A stretch of DNA of 64,000 bases from an uncultured Lachnospiraceae bacterium (GTDB taxonomy: Bacteria > Bacillota > Clostridia > Lachnospirales > Lachnospiraceae): positions 248,001 through 312,000 of the forward strand of contig CAJUEW010000001.1 of NCBI GenBank assembly GCA_910585465.1, given 5' to 3'. Below the pieces are notes generated by a model. The model was not told where the DNA came from, ran no database searches, and saw only the letters and a list, made by a program, of their open reading frames with translations. The first letter of the stretch is position 1, and each line of letters opens with the position of its first letter. Positions 6,935-13,376 of this stretch are shown here, one piece after another. The translations under genes and the position numbers were made by a program.

Positions 6935-8305
6935 TTATGCGTGTGCCGATTTTTCTTGTTTGGACTGTACACTATAATGCCCGGCATTCTGTGCTACATA
7001 CAAGGCGAGACAAATCACAGTCAACACAGTTTCCACTACTGGCTGGGCCATTATCACGCCATCCAACTGCCGCCAGCGGTTTAGGAGAATGACTGCCGGG
7101 ATGAACAGAACGGCATTGCGGAGAATTGTAATCAGCAGAGATTGAACAGCTTTCCCCAGTGCTTGGAAGTAACTGGTCACCATATTGATAACACCCAGCA
7201 TAGGAGCAGATAAACACAATATTTTGAGGAAATATCCGGCCTGCTGAATTAGGCTTTCCTCGTGCAAAAATGCGGCGGCAAATTGGTTTCCCCCAAATAG
7301 GAACAGAGCAACAAACAAAGCACCCAGCAAAACGCCGTACAGAATGGAACAGCGCATGGCACTGGACATACGGCGCTTTTCTTCCGCACCGTAATAGAAC
7401 CCAATCAAGGGTGCAACACCCTGCGACAGTCCCACCGACAGCATAATCGGCACCATGTCAATCTTATAGGCAATGCCATAGGCGGCCACAGCGTTAGAGC
7501 CGTAGATTGCGATATAGTTGTTCAACACCATATTGGATACGCTCATGAGGACGGTAATCAATGCACCGGGAACACCAATGCTGATAATGTCCCACACCAT
7601 TGTCCGGCTTGCGTGGAAGTGTTTGGGAGACACGACAAACAACTCATTCCCCCTGCGCTCCTCCCGGAGCATACAGACCAGAAAATATACAGTGGAGCAG
7701 GCAAAGCCCAGCGAGGTGGCCAGGGCTGCGCCCGCTGTCCCCCATTGGAACGGGATGATAAAAATATAGTCCAGCACAATGTTAATGACATTGCCTAACA
7801 TGAGGCCGATGGTGCTTTCTTTGATTTTTCCGGCAGAGCGGAACAGGTTGACAAACCCGTTGGATAGCATGATGAATGGTGCGCCCAGAAAGATATACCA
7901 CAAGTAGTCGCAAGTATATCTGAAGTTTCCTGTATCTGCGCCAGCAATCTGGGCAACCGAAGATAAAAAGAATAGGCCAGAAATCAGTGTGATAATTCCT
8001 GCCCCGCCCATAGCATAACCGCAGAAATTCAACGTGGTTCCGGCATCCGTGTTCTTTCCCTCGCCCATGAGCCTTGCGATCACACTGCTGCCACCTGCGC
8101 CAAAAATGGCGGCAATGGACATGATAATGAGCAGGACGGGCGTACACAATGTCACTGCCGCAATCATGTCAGGATTTTCCGTCATAGAAACAAAAAAGGT
8201 GTCCGCCAGATTATAGATCAGGGTGGTCAACTGACCCAGCATGGCGGGCAAGCCCACCCGGAAAATAGCTTTTGGAATGTTCTGTTCTTCAAAAACTGAT
8301 GTCAT
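6935..8305 (-). CDS. MATE family efflux transporter (element cargo)
   Basis: This 456-residue protein has 12 hydrophobic segments. The opening FRVGLPAMLGQLTTLIYNLADTFFVS is characteristic of the NorM/MepA-like MATE branch, and QGVAPLIGFYYGAEEKRRM marks the second half. It belongs to a different branch from the two MATE genes near the left edge, in line with arrival on a mobile element. MepA-type proteins expel cationic drugs; the substrate here is not known. AGGAGGTATTCATC precedes the start. The gene is divergent from a Crp/Fnr-type regulator across an 85-base control region and ends at a strong terminator, so the pair looks like a self-contained regulated efflux cassette. Confidence 0.92.
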   Translation of the reverse strand: MTSVFEEQNIPKAIFRVGLPAMLGQLTTLIYNLADTFFVSMTENPDMIAAVTLCTPVLLIIMSIAAIFGAGGSSVIARLMGEGKNTDAGTTLNFCGYAMGGAGIITLISGLFFLSSVAQIAGADTGNFRYTCDYLWYIFLGAPFIMLSNGFVNLFRSAGKIKESTIGLMLGNVINIVLDYIFIIPFQWGTAGAALATSLGFACSTVYFLVCMLREERRGNELFVVSPKHFHASRTMVWDIISIGVPGALITVLMSVSNMVLNNYIAIYGSNAVAAYGIAYKIDMVPIMLSVGLSQGVAPLIGFYYGAEEKRRMSSAMRCSILYGVLLGALFVALFLFGGNQFAAAFLHEESLIQQAGYFLKILCLSAPMLGVINMVTSYFQALGKAVQSLLITILRNAVLFIPAVILLNRWRQLDGVIMAQPVVETVLTVICLALYVAQNAGHYSVQSKQEKSAHA

Positions 8306-8320
8306 GATGAATACCTCCTA

Positions 8321-8379
8321 TTGAAAACAAGACAATTATACAGTATAATGAAATCAAAAAACCAGACATATGTCTTGTT
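8321..8379. promoter_or_regulatory. Divergent promoters and operator palindromes between MATE and its regulator
   Basis: For the regulator, TTGAAA (8321-8326), 17 bases and TATAAT (8344-8349) make a near-consensus promoter. For the MATE gene, TATAAT lies at 8340-8335 on the minus strand with a weak -35. AACAAGACA (8326-8334) and TGTCTTGTT (8371-8379) are exact inverted copies 36 bases apart. AGACATATGTCT (8364-8375) is a perfect palindrome that shares the second copy. These are the likely binding sites of the adjacent Crp/Fnr-type protein. Confidence 0.65.
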
Positions 8380-8390
8380 AGGGGGTTCCA

Positions 8391-9017
8391 ATGAAAAAAA
8401 TTTTTGATCCCGATACCATTAAGGCTTATCTTGCTAAAAGCCGCTACCGCTCTGTTCTGGAAGATTTGCAGATAGATTTATTCCTGATGCAATACGAAAA
8501 AGGGGAATTGGTGACTGCGCCATTTCAAGAGGAAATGCTGTTTCAAATTGTTGTTCAAGGCTCTTTGAACATCTATTTTATTCGGAACGATGGAGCAAAA
8601 TATTCACTTTCCAGCGGGGAAATAGATTACATTCTTGGAGATACAGAGGTTTTCTATCCACAAAGCGACAGCGTATATACTGAGGCGGAGGAACCGCTGA
8701 TCTGTCTTGCCTTTTCCATTAATCGGCACCGGAATATACTGTTGGATAGCCCAGGATTCCTGCGTATGGTAGGGGAAAGTTTGACCTTCAAAATTCGGGC
8801 CATCGCCGCTATGGACGCTGCACCGTCCTCGCTGAAGGAACGGGTGCTTTCTTACATGAAGTACAAATGTGAGGACGGAGTTTTGAGAGGTTTGGAGCAG
8901 GAAGCCTTTCATCTTCATTGCAGTTCCCGCCAACTTCAACGGATTTTGAACCAGTGTGAGCATGGCGGTTTTGTAAAAAAGATTGGAAAAGGCGCATACA
9001 AACTTGCGGTGTTGTAG
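8391..9017 (+). CDS. Crp/Fnr family transcriptional regulator (efflux cassette regulator)
   Basis: This 208-residue protein has an N-terminal cyclic-nucleotide-binding-like beta-roll (about residues 30-120, with IVVQGSLNIYFIRNDGAKYSL) and a long dimer helix around SLKERVLSYMKYK. A C-terminal winged helix follows, with recognition region LHCSSRQLQRILNQCEHGGF. The cAMP-binding Arg/Glu signature is not obvious, so the ligand is probably something else, perhaps a compound exported by the neighbouring MATE protein. No Fnr-type cysteine cluster is seen. It is transcribed divergently from the MATE gene and likely controls both through the palindromes between them. Confidence 0.8.
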   Translation: MKKIFDPDTIKAYLAKSRYRSVLEDLQIDLFLMQYEKGELVTAPFQEEMLFQIVVQGSLNIYFIRNDGAKYSLSSGEIDYILGDTEVFYPQSDSVYTEAEEPLICLAFSINRHRNILLDSPGFLRMVGESLTFKIRAIAAMDAAPSSLKERVLSYMKYKCEDGVLRGLEQEAFHLHCSSRQLQRILNQCEHGGFVKKIGKGAYKLAVL

Positions 9018-9025
9018 AATGTCCA

Positions 9026-9174
9026 GCGTTCGGTTTCCGAACGCGCAGCCAGCCCCGGCAAGGGGCTGTTCACGGGGTTTGGGGTACGGCCCCAACGAGT
9101 AAAAACGAATTTCCGGCGGCAACGCCGGAAGTCCGTTTTTAGTATTTGTGGGAACAAATACACTGCTCGCGCAG
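9026..9174. other. Cluster of consecutive perfect hairpins
   Basis: Within 150 bases there are at least five stems. GCGTTCGG/CCGAACGC (9026-9044) has a TTT loop, and GCCCC/GGGGC lies near 9052-9066. TTCCGGCG/CGCCGGAA (9111-9130) has a GCAA loop and is flanked by an AAAAACG/CGTTTTT pairing. GTATTTGT/ACAAATAC (9142-9161) has a GGGA loop, and CTGC/GCAG lies at 9163-9174. The stretch sits between convergent genes. It could be an origin of transfer, a recombination site or a folded RNA; the terminator role alone does not explain so many stems. Confidence 0.5.
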
Positions 9175-9208
9175 TAGCGCACCTGGAGCTTTGCGGCACT
9201 CCCTTTGC

Positions 9209-9817
9209 CTACCGCCCGTTGTTGACTTTTCGTTTTCGGCTACGCTCCGGGGACTTCGGTTCCGATGGGGGAACAGGGCCGATCTCACCATCTCCGCCCT
9301 CGCCACAAACCCCATTTTGCAAATCCTCCATGAACGCCGGGAACTTACTTTTCCAAAGTTCGTATTCTTCATCAGTCAATTCTCCGGCATCGTGCAGGAC
9401 GCAGACTTTCAAAAAACTGCGGACCCGCTGTTGCAGCATGGCGCCGATTCCCGCAAGAGCGATGTCTGGGTTTTTGCGAAAATCCTCCAAGGCCACGCTG
9501 TCACGAAAAGCGAAATGGATGTGACCATCAACCTCGACCGGGTGCAGAGCGTAGATTTCCTCCAGCTTGAACAATGCCTGAACCGCACCGTCCAGTTCTG
9601 TCAAGTTCACATCGGCTATGGCGTAGTAGCTGACCCGAAGCTGCTGGGAAATATTTTTGAGCGTGAAAAAATCCGGCACCCGATTTCCAAGTTCATAGTT
9701 TCGGATAGCGGACTCGCTGACCTCGCACAGGTCGGCGAGTCCCTTTTGCGTCAGCCCCGCCCGCTGTCTATAAAATCTGATTTTCTCCCCTAATGTCGCA
9801 TCGACCGGCAATCCCAT
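9209..9817 (-). CDS. XRE family helix-turn-helix regulator (element-borne)
   Basis: The 202-residue product opens with an HTH_3 domain: LGEKIRFYRQRAGLTQKGLA, then DLCEVSESAIRNYELGNRVP (about residues 8-60). The domain scores as a classical lambda-repressor-like fold by eye. The rest is a conserved-looking acidic segment that I cannot name, including a helical part (QQRVRSFLKVCVLHDAGELTD), and it ends in a basic tail. I chose the ATG at 9817 because GGGGAGG lies upstream. It is divergent from the TnpW-like/recombinase operon and likely represses it through the palindrome near 9945. High GC (about 58%) matches the mobile-element backbone. Confidence 0.75.
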   Translation of the reverse strand: MGLPVDATLGEKIRFYRQRAGLTQKGLADLCEVSESAIRNYELGNRVPDFFTLKNISQQLRVSYYAIADVNLTELDGAVQALFKLEEIYALHPVEVDGHIHFAFRDSVALEDFRKNPDIALAGIGAMLQQRVRSFLKVCVLHDAGELTDEEYELWKSKFPAFMEDLQNGVCGEGGDGEIGPVPPSEPKSPERSRKRKVNNGR

Positions 9818-9907
9818 CGTGACTCCTCCCCTTGATAGCAGTATAGCCGTCCTGCCACCCATTATAACACAGCCCGTTCAAAAATGAAATATATTTTTGG
9901 AAATCTC

Positions 9908-9962
9908 TTGACAGCACATTTATGAACGAATATAATAATGGTAGCAGTTCGATATTGAACTG
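9908..9962 (+). promoter_or_regulatory. Consensus promoter and operator palindrome for the recombinase operon
   Basis: TTGACA (9908-9913), a 17-base spacer and TATAAT (9931-9936) form a textbook promoter. CAGTTC-GATATT-GAACTG (9945-9962) is a perfect 6-bp-arm palindrome covering the start point. It is a good candidate for the operator of the divergent XRE regulator. No gene is seen between here and 10125; the transcript leader is about 180 nt. Confidence 0.7.
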
Positions 9963-10124
9963 CCCTTGTTCCAGGACATACCACATAATCAAAGATGGCT
10001 TACATGCCAAATCAGCGGCCAGCCCGGACAGGAAGGAGGTCAACCGGGCCGCACTGCCGCTTCAACCACTGTCTCCGGCCGGCGTTATGGTATTCGCCAC
10101 CGGATGCCGTGAAAGGAAATGTGA

Positions 10125-10406
10125 ATGACGGAACAAAAGCATAAAACCCATGATGACTGTGCGGCTTGTGTAGGTAATGTAGGTAATGACGGTATTTTGA
10201 ATACTGGGGTCGGTCGTAAAAATACCTACATTACCTACACTATCGCCACTGATGATGAAGAAAAGACGGTCACGCCCCTGAACGATTTTCTTGAAATCGA
10301 AATCGGCGGCGTGACCTACCGGGTCAAGAGCGTGTTTGCCAACAAGGGACAGATGGGCGACCTTCTCGACCTGGCGGCGATGGAGAAAATCAATCGGATC
10401 GCGTAA
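10125..10406 (+). CDS. Small TnpW-like transposon protein
   Basis: This 93-residue protein ends with an IEIGGVTYRVKSVFANKG segment. It resembles the short IGGxTYxVxxxF signature of TnpW proteins that accompany TnpX/TnpV in Tn4451-type elements. The N-terminal half is low in complexity and encoded by an inverted-repeat DNA segment (VGNVGN ... TYITYT). AAAGGAAATGTGA precedes the start. The gene ends 90 bases before the recombinase start and is probably cotranscribed with it. The TnpW label is tentative and the role unknown; a directionality or regulatory function would fit the position. Confidence 0.5.
   Translation: MTEQKHKTHDDCAACVGNVGNDGILNTGVGRKNTYITYTIATDDEEKTVTPLNDFLEIEIGGVTYRVKSVFANKGQMGDLLDLAAMEKINRIA
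10168..10240. repeat. 18-bp perfect inverted repeat inside the TnpW-like gene
   Basis: GTGTAGGTAATGTAGGTA (10168-10185) and its exact reverse complement (10223-10240) are separated by 37 bases. Each arm is itself a tandem of the 9-mer GTAGGTAAT, so the protein reads VGNVGN on one side and TYITYT on the other. The symmetry is in the DNA or RNA rather than in the protein. Confidence 0.85.
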
Positions 10407-10438
10407 TGGCCTTGACGGAGCATGAGCAGGGGCGCTAC

Positions 10439-10466
10439 AATGGCAGTAGGTAATTCGACTGCCATT
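10439..10466 (+). promoter_or_regulatory. Hairpin just upstream of the recombinase start
   Basis: AATGGCAGT and ACTGCCATT form a 9-bp perfect stem with a 10-base loop, ending about 30 bases before the recombinase ATG and just before its GGGAGG site. It has no T tract, so it is more likely a translational or RNA-stability element than a terminator. Confidence 0.5.
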
Positions 10467-10496
10467 GGCGCTGCTCTTTGGGAGGTAAAATCAAGG

Positions 10497-11957
10497 ATGC
10501 AGGAAGTCAACAATGTGGGTATCTACTGCCGCCTCAGCCGTGATGACGAGAGGGCCGGCGAGTCAGTGTCCATCGAAAATCAAAAGGAATTATTGAGCAG
10601 GCACGCCCGTGAACAGGGCTGGATCATTATCGACTACTATGTTGATGATGGGGTCTCAGGGACGACTTTCGACCGTCCTGGGTTCAACCGGCTGGTGCAG
10701 GACGCCAGGGACGGAAAAATCAATATCGCCTTATGCAAGGACCTCAGTCGCCTTGGAAGGGATTATCTGGAAGCGGGCAAATATACGAGCATCGTGTTTC
10801 CGTCTCTCGGCTGCCGGTTCGTTGCCCTCAACGATGGCGTGGACACGACAAGGCAGAATGACGAGATGGTCATGATTCTCAAAAATGTCATGAACGACCT
10901 GTATGCCCGCGATACAAGTTCCAAAATCAAAGCGGTCAAACGCTCCTCGTTCAAGGCTGGAAAGTATGTCGGTTGTTACGCTCCTATCGGTTATCAGAAA
11001 AGCCCGGAGGACAAGCATATCCTTGTTCCTGACCCGGCAACAGCGTCCCTTGTCCGGCGTATCTTCGACCTCCGGTGTCAGGGGTTCAGCTACCGCAAAA
11101 TCGCCACGACCTTGAACACGGAGGGCGTACCGACGCCCAGCAGCTACTACTATCTGCGTCAGGGCAAGCCCAACATCCGCAAGGAGGGTGGCTATTGGCA
11201 GGGGCAGACTGTGAAGGCGATTTTGGAAAATGAGGTCTACATCGGCCACATGGTGCAGAACAAAACGGGGATGGTATCCTACAAAATTCACAAGCAGGTG
11301 GATAAGCCGGAGGCCGAATGGATACGGGTGGAGGGTACGCATGAGCCGCTGGTCTCGATGGAGGTCTGGGAACTGGTGCAGACGCTTGAACGGAAGAACG
11401 TCCGGCATCGGTCACAGGCAAACGGGGAGACTGCACTGTTCGCCGGTCTGCTCCAATGTATGGACTGCGGCTCGCTGATGCGCTTCTACCATGACGGGCG
11501 CAAGCGCAAGGACGGTTCTCCCTCCGCCTACCGCAGCTACGCTTGCAGTCGCTATGCCACCGGGGGAAAGTCTGTCTGCACCGCGCACATCATGAATGAG
11601 CGTGTCCTGATTGAGGTCGTATTGGCCGACATCCGCACGAAAGCGGAACGGGCAAGGAACGACCCCACCGCCCTGATTGACCAAATCCAGACCCGGCGCA
11701 GAGCGGCCAGTGCCGAGCAGATGAAGCAGACCAGGCTGACTCTGACCGCCATTGAGAAGCGGCTTGCGGAACTGGGAAAGCTGGTACAGGCCATCTACGA
11801 GGACAAGGTGATGGGGCGCATCCCGGAGGCCGTCTGTATCCAGCTTATGAACCAGTACGAGGCTGAACGCGCCGAGAAGTTGGAGCAAAAGGGGCGTTTG
11901 TCGGGCGAACTGGAGGCGTACCAGCAGGAGACGGATGATGTCCAGCAGTGGATGTAA
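10497..11957 (+). CDS. Large serine recombinase (TnpX-like), truncated by an in-frame stop
   Basis: The resolvase domain starts GIYCRLSRDDE with catalytic Ser14, followed by VSIENQKELL, the DGVSGTTFDRPGFNRL segment and DLSRLGRDY. A Recombinase domain (PIGYQKSPEDKHILVPDP) and a zinc-ribbon Cys cluster (LLQCMDCGSLMRF, YACSRY) follow, and then a long coiled coil. A TAA at 11955 ends this frame, but the same frame continues past it for 51 codons to a TGA at 12111-12113. Those codons (LIQEYAKLEQLDRPTLLRLV, then KIHYNFVGYIEA) are the normal C-terminal end of the family. The ATG at 10497 has a GGGAGG upstream; earlier in-frame ATGs do not. Loss of the tail may inactivate the enzyme. It is the predicted integrase/excisionase of the element. 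Confidence 0.88.
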   Translation: MQEVNNVGIYCRLSRDDERAGESVSIENQKELLSRHAREQGWIIIDYYVDDGVSGTTFDRPGFNRLVQDARDGKINIALCKDLSRLGRDYLEAGKYTSIVFPSLGCRFVALNDGVDTTRQNDEMVMILKNVMNDLYARDTSSKIKAVKRSSFKAGKYVGCYAPIGYQKSPEDKHILVPDPATASLVRRIFDLRCQGFSYRKIATTLNTEGVPTPSSYYYLRQGKPNIRKEGGYWQGQTVKAILENEVYIGHMVQNKTGMVSYKIHKQVDKPEAEWIRVEGTHEPLVSMEVWELVQTLERKNVRHRSQANGETALFAGLLQCMDCGSLMRFYHDGRKRKDGSPSAYRSYACSRYATGGKSVCTAHIMNERVLIEVVLADIRTKAERARNDPTALIDQIQTRRRAASAEQMKQTRLTLTAIEKRLAELGKLVQAIYEDKVMGRIPEAVCIQLMNQYEAERAEKLEQKGRLSGELEAYQQETDDVQQWM

Positions 11958-12122
11958 CTTATTCAGGAGTACGCCAAATTGGAGCAGCTTGACCGCCCCA
12001 CACTCCTGCGGCTTGTCAAGAAGATTGAGGTCGGGGAAAAGAAAGTCGAGGACGGACGCACGTTTAGGGACATCAAAATCCACTACAATTTTGTCGGGTA
12101 TATCGAAGCCTGACAAGAAGAA

Positions 12123-12142
12123 GCCCCGGCATCGAGCCGGGG
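12123..12142 (+). terminator. GC-rich hairpin after the recombinase
   Basis: CCCCGGC and GCCGGGG (12124-12142) make a 7-bp GC stem with an ATCGA loop, ten bases after the original TGA of the recombinase frame. It lacks a clear T tract, so termination strength is uncertain. Confidence 0.45.
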
Positions 12143-12184
12143 TACATACCAAACACTACCGTTTCGCCGGTGCCGATTACACAT

Positions 12185-12200
12185 CGTTCTTTATGTAAGG
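12185..12200 (-). repeat. Right terminal inverted repeat
   Basis: CGTTCTTTATGTAAGG is the inverted partner of 5999-6014. Just inside it, TACCGTTTCGCCGG (12157-12170) is an inverted copy of the subterminal GGCGAAACGGTA found at the left end. Bases between the recombinase and this repeat carry no gene. Confidence 0.65.
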
Positions 12201-12285
12201 CTTTCGTCCATAACATGCCTAAGCGCGTGAAAACTTATAATATGATTTCAGGCAGAACACCGAAATGCTCTGCCTGTCATACCAA

Positions 12286-13092
12286 TCAACGACTTAAATA
12301 TTTTTGTGATTCTTCTTTCGTCAGTAGAAACTTCTCCTGTAACTTTTGTAATATCGTACTGTCAGGTATATTCAAATCTCTTAAAGCTGATATCATACCA
12401 AAAATTCCCTCTTCTCTACCTTTCTCTATATTCTCCTGGTCTCTCATCAACAATGTCATATATTCACGCCTCCATTCTCTGTTCTTCTTGGCTTCTTTCA
12501 CAGCTTCTTCCAATTTCTCTACATAAGAATTCTTGGGTTTCTGCCCTGCTACATAATCCAGAAATGCTTTTAACTCACTGCCCACATCATCCATGGTTCC
12601 ATCTGCGTTCAGAAATATCTTTACTGTCTCATCTCCCATGGAAATGCTATTATCCTCTTTGCACATATTTTCAAAGGTATAGATATGCCGCCCCTTCTTA
12701 TACAAGTCAAACGGACAGATAAATATGATATAACTCCGGTTCAGTCTCTTATAATGCTGTCCCTTATCAATAAGTTGCAAATCAATCATCCCTTGATAAT
12801 ATCGGCTTCTTTTTGGCAGTTCCTTCGTATTACTGACCTGCATTTCTATATCATAAACAACTTCTTTATTGTCCTTTACATACACGTCCAGTCTGACACT
12901 GCGGGCATCCATATCTACATTGATACTTTTCTGCAGTTCCGGATACTCAATACGGTCAATCTCGAAGTCCGGGAGAATCCTCTGAAGCAATTTTTTACAT
13001 AATTCCGGATTCTGCATGACCTTTCTAAACAGGAAATCATTGGATATACTTAATTCTTCCCATTTTAGCTGCCTTGCTTCTATGTTTTCCAT
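12286..13092 (-). CDS. Rpn family recombination-promoting nuclease / putative transposase
   Basis: The 268-residue product matches the PD-(D/E)XK nuclease-like family (DUF4351/Rpn, formerly transposase_31). The N-terminal part reads ISNDFLFRKVMQNPELCKKL, typical of the family. The core motif is RLDVYVKDNKEVVYDIEMQ, where the Asp and the Glu-Met-Gln supply the nuclease residues, followed by a RSRYYQGMID helix. A basic, charged C-terminal tail follows. Rpn proteins of E. coli are DNA endonucleases that raise recA-independent recombination; whether this copy is active is unknown. TTGTAA (13183-13178), 17 bases and TATAAT (13160-13155) form its promoter. It is a stand-alone gene next to the right end of the mobile element. 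Confidence 0.85.
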   Translation of the reverse strand: MENIEARQLKWEELSISNDFLFRKVMQNPELCKKLLQRILPDFEIDRIEYPELQKSINVDMDARSVRLDVYVKDNKEVVYDIEMQVSNTKELPKRSRYYQGMIDLQLIDKGQHYKRLNRSYIIFICPFDLYKKGRHIYTFENMCKEDNSISMGDETVKIFLNADGTMDDVGSELKAFLDYVAGQKPKNSYVEKLEEAVKEAKKNREWRREYMTLLMRDQENIEKGREEGIFGMISALRDLNIPDSTILQKLQEKFLLTKEESQKYLSR

Positions 13093-13154
13093 TTATCTAC
13101 CTGCTTTCTTCCAAACATAAATAGTGCCGGAAAACTTTGTAACCTTCTGTTTCT

Positions 13155-13183
13155 ATTATACACAGCCTTCCGGTAAATTACAA
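13155..13183 (-). promoter_or_regulatory. Promoter of the Rpn-family gene
   Basis: On the minus strand TTGTAA (13183-13178) and TATAAT (13160-13155) are 17 bases apart, about 65 bases before the ATG at 13092. I see nothing else between 13184 and the terminator at 13316. Confidence 0.55.
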
Positions 13184-13315
13184 TAAGCGGTGAACCTGTC
13201 TCCTGAAATTTTTCTTTCCTAATCTTTCAAAATAATCAATTTATTCTGATAACACTCTACAGAGACACTACAGCCAGCTTCAAATTCCTACTGTTCTCCC
13301 CAATTCCCCAAACAT

Positions 13316-13351
13316 AAAAAAAGACGGCGCACCGTCTGGTGGTGTGCCGTC
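13316..13351 (-). terminator. Intrinsic terminator of the tre operon
   Basis: GACGGCGCACC (13323-13333) pairs with GGTGTGCCGTC (13341-13351) with one wobble. On the minus strand the stem is followed by seven Ts. It lies about 25 bases past the treC stop. Confidence 0.85.
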
Positions 13352-13376
13352 ATTATTCTGCAAGAACCAAATCAGT

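Larger units (their letters stand above)
5999..12200. mobile_element. Tn4451-type element carrying a MATE efflux cassette
   Basis: Left CCTTACATAAAGAATG (5999-6014) and right CGTTCTTTATGTAAGG (12185-12200) are inverted copies with one mismatch. Weaker similarity extends outward and inward. Between them lie tnpV, a MATE transporter divergent from a Crp/Fnr-type regulator, an XRE regulator, a TnpW-like gene and a large serine recombinase. TnpV with a large serine recombinase is the hallmark of the Tn4451/Tn4453 family of clostridia, whose members excise as circles. No relaxase gene (TnpZ-type) is present. The recombinase carries a premature stop, so the copy may be fixed. Boundaries are inferred from the repeats and from the change in base composition. 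Confidence 0.7.

Noticed and set aside
9146..9793. 215-codon open frame opposite the XRE regulator
   Set aside because: It lies wholly antisense to a gene with a clear HTH domain and a good ribosome site; high GC makes long antisense frames common here.
11412..12152. 246-codon minus-strand frame opposite the serine recombinase
   Set aside because: Antisense shadow of a conserved recombinase domain; no family features and no start site.
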